Shown here one piece after another: positions 18,627 to 24,114 of a DNA stretch of 24,114 bases (its first letter is position 1; each line of letters starts with the position of its first letter). The position numbers and the translations under genes were made by a program. The stretch comes from Podila epigama (lineage: Eukaryota > Mortierellomycota > Mortierellomycetes > Mortierellales > Mortierellaceae). A model generated the notes under the pieces. That model was given only the letters and a program-made list of their open reading frames with translations. It was not told the DNA's origin and ran no database searches. Where the stretch lies: assembly GCA_015679605.1 (NCBI GenBank), contig JAAAVE010000226.1:1-24114 (forward strand). The letters are read 5' to 3'.

Positions 18627-21600
18627 TTAATGAGGGATACCATTGGTGGCCTTTTGGAACGAGTCGTACAACACGGTGCGCTTGTTCAAGTGCGACTCAT
18701 CAACCTTCTCCTTCATAAAATCTGCTGCTGCACGTTCAGAACGATCCAACTGGAACCGAGACCGTAATCGCTTGATAGTCTCACCCCTGAAGCAGGGCAG
18801 ACCGGACTCCAGCATGAGTGCGACCATCTGGATGATTTGCTCAGCGTATGGTCGGCATGCCAGGTAGGCCTTGACACAAAGCTCGCAGAACCAACGGTAC
18901 CCTTGGTCCTCGACACTCATACCCATGATCTGCACCATCTCTGTCGTCAGCTTGAACGGTGACGATTCAAAGTTAATGCCTCCTGGTGAAATATCCAGAA
19001 TAAAACCAAAGTCAATGTGAATGACATGACCTTCGTCGTCAATCATGATATTGCCATTATGTCGATCCTTGAATTGGAGCAAGTACGAGATAACTGAATA
19101 CGAGGCCACCGATTGAATAAAGTTGTTGCGCGCCTTCTGATACTCGATCGAGTCCACCCCGCCGTACTTTGTAACAAAGTAATCCTGTAGATTATTGACT
19201 TTTTCTCGTCCAAGCTGATCCCGTGAGATTGAGTTGGGGATCACATCAATCATACCACAGCCAGCCGCTGTGGCCACGATGCGGTATGGGAACAGGTACA
19301 AGTCTAGCCCAACATTCGTGAAGATGTTCTTGAACACAGCAATCAGCTGGATGGCGAGCACATCCTGGCGACAATCATCTCCGACCTTGAAAATGGCCGA
19401 CTGCCAGACGTCATACGTCTTTGGCGCTGTCTCATCATCGTCCTCCCCTGCTTCCTCGGACCCACGCTTGATGATAGCCTTACCCAAGCTCGAATCCTGA
19501 CGTGTCTTTCGAACCTTGAACGTGGCCATAAAAGGAGTCTTTGCGTGCGACTGGAGTGGTCGGCCCGAGCGCTTGTCAATATCAACTACAACACCCTCAG
19601 GATTACTGGGCAGATAAACTCCAACATCCACCACAATCTTGGCCATCTCTTCGTCAATCTTTTTCTTCTTCTCGGGCTTGGTCTTCTTGACTAAGGGCAT
19701 GAGGGTGCCAGAGATGGATGTGACTTGATTAAAGAATTGGAATTCTCGCTCATAAAAGCTCTTGGCCTCGCCAGACAATCCATGCACAATGTTCCCAATA
19801 ATCCGGTCAAGGCTCGGCTTGAGCGGATCAGGCACCTCGCTGTTGTTGTCCTTGTATATGTTCGCGTTCATATTCCAAATAATCTGGTGCGCAAACAACT
19901 GGGATACTCGCGCGGCGCGCATGATGTACTTTTCTACGTAGCCGAGATCGTCATGGCGAAGTGCCTGCACGATCTGTGGTACGTAAAAGAACACTACCTC
20001 GACCGGCGAATGCTCCAACGACCTCATAGCGTACTGGAGAATCATTGGATTGTTGTGGTACGCCGGTTGAAAGTACGATATAGCTGTGATTGACGGCACC
20101 GGCTGCCAGAACAAGAGGTATTTCAGTTGAGATGTGGCATATCGAGAAGCACCCTCGCCTAGTAAGACTTGGACTGCGTCTGCATCATGGACCGCTGCGA
20201 ATGGTTCACAGGCCAGAAGTCGACTGAGTTCACTTGCGATGACCATATTCCTGAACCGTGACATGAGTTGCAGGGCAAGTGATGGCGAAATGCTCCAAGT
20301 AAAGCGAACCATGTTCCTCCATCCTTCCTCAGAAAAGCTCTTCTCGTGAACTGTCGCCTCTGGTGCGGTTGTTCCATTCAGTAACAGTGGCATGCTCCAT
20401 ACCCCAAGTCGGTTGAGCTCATTTTCGGTTAGGAGTGACAACAGGCGACGGCACTGAGTATGCTTACGGACGATTGCATCCCGTGTCATGTTATCGGCGA
20501 ATACATAATTGGGTCCGATGCCACCTGTACTCTCTTTGGACTGGATGCTGGACAAAACCGTATCCAAATAAATCTTGTCTTGCTCCAAGGCCGCGCCAAA
20601 CTCCCGCATAACTCTTACTTCGCTCTTACTAATCATTTTGTTGCCTCCAAACGACCAGCGTGGGGCCAGCTCAAACCACGAGATAGCTGCCGAGTAAAGA
20701 GCCGAGCGGACCTTGTACTCGATCAATGCCTCCATACGATTACTCTGTATAAGTCGAAGGCCCAGAAGAATCAACTGGAACCGCCCTTCACGAGCTAACG
20801 GATGGGTGCTCATCTTGAAGCCATTGTCAAAAGTGAGGAGCAATAGCCGTGTAAACATATCAACCATGTCACGACTGCCATACCGCGTTGCCTGGAATCT
20901 GCTAGACAAAAACTCTATCCAAATCAGATGGGGAGCAAAGAGATACGTTGCAACCTTGTATGCTTTTTGACGTGCCTTCTTGTCCGATGGTGCATACTCC
21001 ATCCGAACTCGGAAGGGGTCTTCAGAGTTTAACAAAGGCGAGAAGAGACCTTTCTGGTGTGGACATGTCCAAGACCAGCAAGCGGCCACTTCCTTCATTA
21101 GCCTCTTTTCAGCACAAGGCTTTTCCGTAATGAGCCAATTCCAGACTGAAGTCCCGATTTTTAAGCTGTCAGGCGTAAAGAGGTAGACCGGAATCCAGGC
21201 AATCATCCTGACCAAATCCTCTTCCGTTTTATCCAAACAGACGAGGGCACTCACTGCGCGGTGGAGTGCATTCGCAAGGTCCTTATTGGAGACGAACTGG
21301 TCAGCCTTAACTTGCTGCAGCATCTTCTGTAGACTTTCACGCAACGCGGGTAGCTGGCTAAGTAGAACGGACCCAGTCTGTGTGTTGAAAGGGGAAGAAA
21401 ACGTCTCCATGCCTCCAATTTCCCCTTGGTACCGGCGGCGGGCTGAGAACTCTTGAAAAAACACGGATGAATTGTCAATGATGGCACCGGGGATGTTGGC
21501 GAGCGAGTCAAAGCTGCTGTGGTTTTTGACCAAATCCCTGCCTGAGCGAGCGGCCAAGGTGCGTCCCATATGCACGCGGCTCACGCCCGTGTGAATCTTT

Positions 21601-24005
21601 TCTGACTCGGCAAGGTAGTCCTGCAGAAGCGCGTCGACTTCCTGTGGGGAGTTTGCCATGGCGGCGGCAATCCATTTGCGTGTCAGTTCGACAAACGTCG
21701 AGAGTAGTTCATGTCGATACGGATATGAGTCTGGCAAGTCGATGGTCACGCCCACTTTGGCAGAAGTGAACGTGTAGACGGGACTGTACTCGTCCGTCAT
21801 CTCGTTTTCACAGCTCTGCCAAAGAAGTTCACTCAGTTCCAGCACCAATGTCAGCAGAGACTTGTCGCACATGAGCTGGGGGAATGCAACGATCATGCGT
21901 CGAACCCATTTGGTGCTCAAAGAGCTCACTTTTCGTAAACGGTGTGCACATGCTATGACCAAGTTGCGTACTTGCTGACGGACATTGTCATCGAGAGAGT
22001 GCGCCAGAACCTTTATCTGAGATTCGGATGTAAACACATTGATGACTTGGTCCGCGATGGCTTCAAGACAGGCCGCGAGCCCTGCATCGTTCACGCCAGA
22101 GTTCATAAAATACTTGAGGATGAATGAGCAATTTCCTTGCCGGCTTCGCATCGTCTCGACATGGTACACTGACAGCAGGAAAACCACCTTGGCTGAGGTC
22201 AACGATTTGATTTCGTACGTCTGAGCGGGCAGATAGCTCGCCAGGGTGGCGCGCATAGACGCCTTTTGGTCGTCCAGCAACCCACGCGGAAGAACCGAGT
22301 TGTACTCCAGATCACCCTCCAAATATGCATTCATGCCAAGCTCACCATAGACAAAAGCTGGGGTCTTGCGGGCGATGAGAAGTAAAGAGTCGGACCACTC
22401 TCGATACCAAGGAGAGTCCTTGACAAACTCAAATAAGACACAGTGGAACCAAGCATCCCTGAATAGCTTAGCATCATCTTTGTTTGGCCGAAGATGGGGC
22501 TGGAAATCGTCATGGGCAAGCAATTGACCCAACACTGGAAGCAACAAGCCTAATCCAGCAGAAAGCGAATTGATCTTATTTTGACTTTTCTTGTGAGCCT
22601 GGACGGTCAATTGAATTTGAACGCCCTTTTCAACAAAGAGCTTCAATAGACTTGTCAAATACGCTGAATAGAACTCTGGTCTTGACTTGATGGTCTGAGC
22701 GAGACGTAACTGGCATGCATTAACCTTATTTTAGAGCCACCCAAAAAAAAAAAAAAAGGCGTTATTGTTAAATAAGAGAAGAGAAAAGAAAAGGCCTAGG
22801 CCTTTCCATGCAGCATCGTCGATGTATCGACTTACAGCTTCACACAAGTCTTTTGTTTCTGGTTTGTTTTCCGGAGAGATGGATAACTTGGCCAGGTTGG
22901 ACAGGATTTGGGTAATATCATTAAACGAGCTCTCGGTCCCTGTCAACGCGATGTCCGTCAAATGCCATACGATGACACAATCGAGCCGAGGGCTGTGGTG
23001 TCGAATTTGTTGGGCAAGCATCGAAAGAACAATTGGCGTGATCTAACCAGAGACCTTGATGTTAAAATGTGCATGCACAAAATACATGATAGCGAGCAAC
23101 AATATCGAATGGTGGCCACCCTTGGCCAGCTTTTTTTACCTTTTCGCTCTTAAAAACACATGCGATTTTGGAGATGGCGGCGATAGCATTGCCCTGTATG
23201 AGTACTGATTGACCATGGGATACCTTACCGTCGTCACAGGTTTCTATGTTGTGGTTGTAGAGTGTGTTCAAGAGCGCATAAACAGTTGACATTGCCGATC
23301 CTTCTCCGGTTGGGCTATTCTTTAGAACATAGGCTAGACGCTGTACGGCACACGATTGAATCAGGGTGTGATCTGGCCCATCAAAAATGGGCGATGGCGT
23401 TGTCAAGAACTGCTGCAAAAGAGCACTCATCTCCTCGGTGGCTTGACTAAAGCTAGTAGTTTCCAAAAAGCCGTTTCGTTCATCGGTCCATTCTGTTAGT
23501 TGAAGCCAATGTACAACAAGTTTCTACCCTAGAATGAAGACAAACACATACTTGATTCCCAGGAAAGCTGAGCAGTCCAGAGCTGCTGCGTGGATCCAAA
23601 ATTCTTCTGTGCGGACTTCAGTGAATAGACAACTTGAGATATGAGATGGGAGTACATCATCCAACTCATGAATATAGACACTGGCTAGAGAAGCTAATTG
23701 CTATAGACATCAAATGTTTAGTTTCTCGCTTTTTTTATGACCACCGATACCGTTCCAAATAGCACAAAGTGTTATACATACCAGAGATATGCCCATGATT
23801 TCACTGTAATAAAATTCGAAAGACACATTTCCTTGCGCAAGCAGCTCGTTGGCAAACGACCGCATGTCTGAAAAAAATTGAAGAGACATAATGTACTCTG
23901 TCCGCATAATCTTTGTCAAGTCGACAGGCCCAGCAGTGGTCAGGTCAACCGCGGCAGTAAGAAGCGACGTCCAGATCTCATCGAACGATGGAGATGTCAA
24001 CGGTG
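18627..24005 (-). CDS. STT4: Phosphatidylinositol 4-kinase, type III alpha (STT4/PI4KA family), 5'-truncated
   Basis: C-terminal 1657 residues. Exons: 23782-24005 (partial, enters in phase 1), 23552-23700, 23140-23452, 22836-23042 and 18627-22709. Introns of 81, 99, 97 and 126 nt are GT-AG and in phase; an acceptor at 24006 implies further exons outside. Family role: makes PI4P at the plasma membrane, with scaffold partners (EFR3/YPP1 types). Seen: long alpha-solenoid, then the PIK helical region (VEVVFFYVPQIVQALRHDDL; YEREFQFFNQVTSISG), LPSNPEGVVVDIDKRSGRPL typical of PI4KA, FKVGDDCRQDVLAIQL in the N-lobe, the catalytic loop KDRHNGNIM (about 19044-19067) and HIDFGF (about 19001-19018), and a short C-terminal tail ending NGIPH. 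All kinase key residues are intact. Yeast Stt4 is about 1900 and human PI4KA about 2100 residues, so roughly 250-450 residues lie outside. The 59-nt alternative intron at 23493-23551 is rejected because it shifts frame. Confidence 0.93.
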
Positions 24006-24114
24006 CTAAAGCCATCCATACAAGAGACAAAGAAAGAGACAAAGACAGAGAAAACAGGGTGTGTGTTCATATGCAAGAGTGAGAATGACATGTACAATGT
24101 GTCATACACAAAAA
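24006..24114 (-). other. Intron (3' part) of the PI4K gene at the window edge
   Basis: Ends in a C/T-rich tract and the acceptor GGCTTTAG|CA at 24006. The donor is probably outside or within the last bases of the window; a GTATGA at about 24107 would give an intron of about 100 nt, like the others, but cannot be confirmed. No upstream exon is seen. Confidence 0.5.

Noticed and set aside
23552-23700. Alternative frame of the PI4K exon (starting at an acceptor in CTCTAG)
   Set aside because: It would join in phase through the 59-nt intron but gives a Met/Trp-rich, less plausible sequence. The frame with QLASLASVYIHELDD fits a helical solenoid and splices in phase to the acceptor at 23453.

Overview
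The window looks like nuclear DNA of an early-diverging filamentous fungus. It has multi-exon genes with GT-AG introns of about 80-180 nt, long A/T homopolymers and microsatellites between genes, and single-copy eukaryotic housekeeping genes beside a secreted chitinase-like enzyme with two small chitin-binding modules. A Mucoromycota/Mortierella-like origin is my best guess from protein flavour and intron style. I cannot confirm it without a search.

Layout on the left half (+ strand): a five-exon TruD-family pseudouridine synthase (PUS7, 145-2589); a repeat-rich spacer; a large single-exon F-box/leucine-rich-repeat protein (3653-6664); and 3.4 kb without a confident gene (6665-10045). That spacer holds a strong hairpin and a TAG-split small reading frame around 7223-7543. 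It is followed by a TATA-driven two-exon GH18 chitinase-like gene with signal peptide, Thr/Pro linker and two CBM5/12-type modules (10046-12039).

Layout on the right half (- strand): a two-exon EFG1-type rRNA-processing protein (12530-13474); a 10-base assembly gap (13556-13565); a six-exon CAND1/TIP120 (13938-18357); and the C-terminal five exons of a type III alpha phosphatidylinositol 4-kinase (STT4/PI4KA family, 18627-24005), whose N-terminus lies beyond the window. Exon borders were set by hand from splice sites, phase and similarity to remembered family members.

Most genes do ordinary cell work: RNA modification, ribosome assembly, ubiquitin-ligase exchange, phosphoinositide synthesis and cell-wall chitin. 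F-box proteins and CAND1 belong to the same SCF cycle, but here they are separate transcription units on opposite strands. I see no tRNA, rRNA, CRISPR array, transposon or obvious new multi-gene system. The points most worth a second look are the hairpin plus TAG-split frame in the spacer, the altered GH18 motif with an intron inside it, the stop-free EFG1 intron, and a decoy splice acceptor in the PI4K gene.
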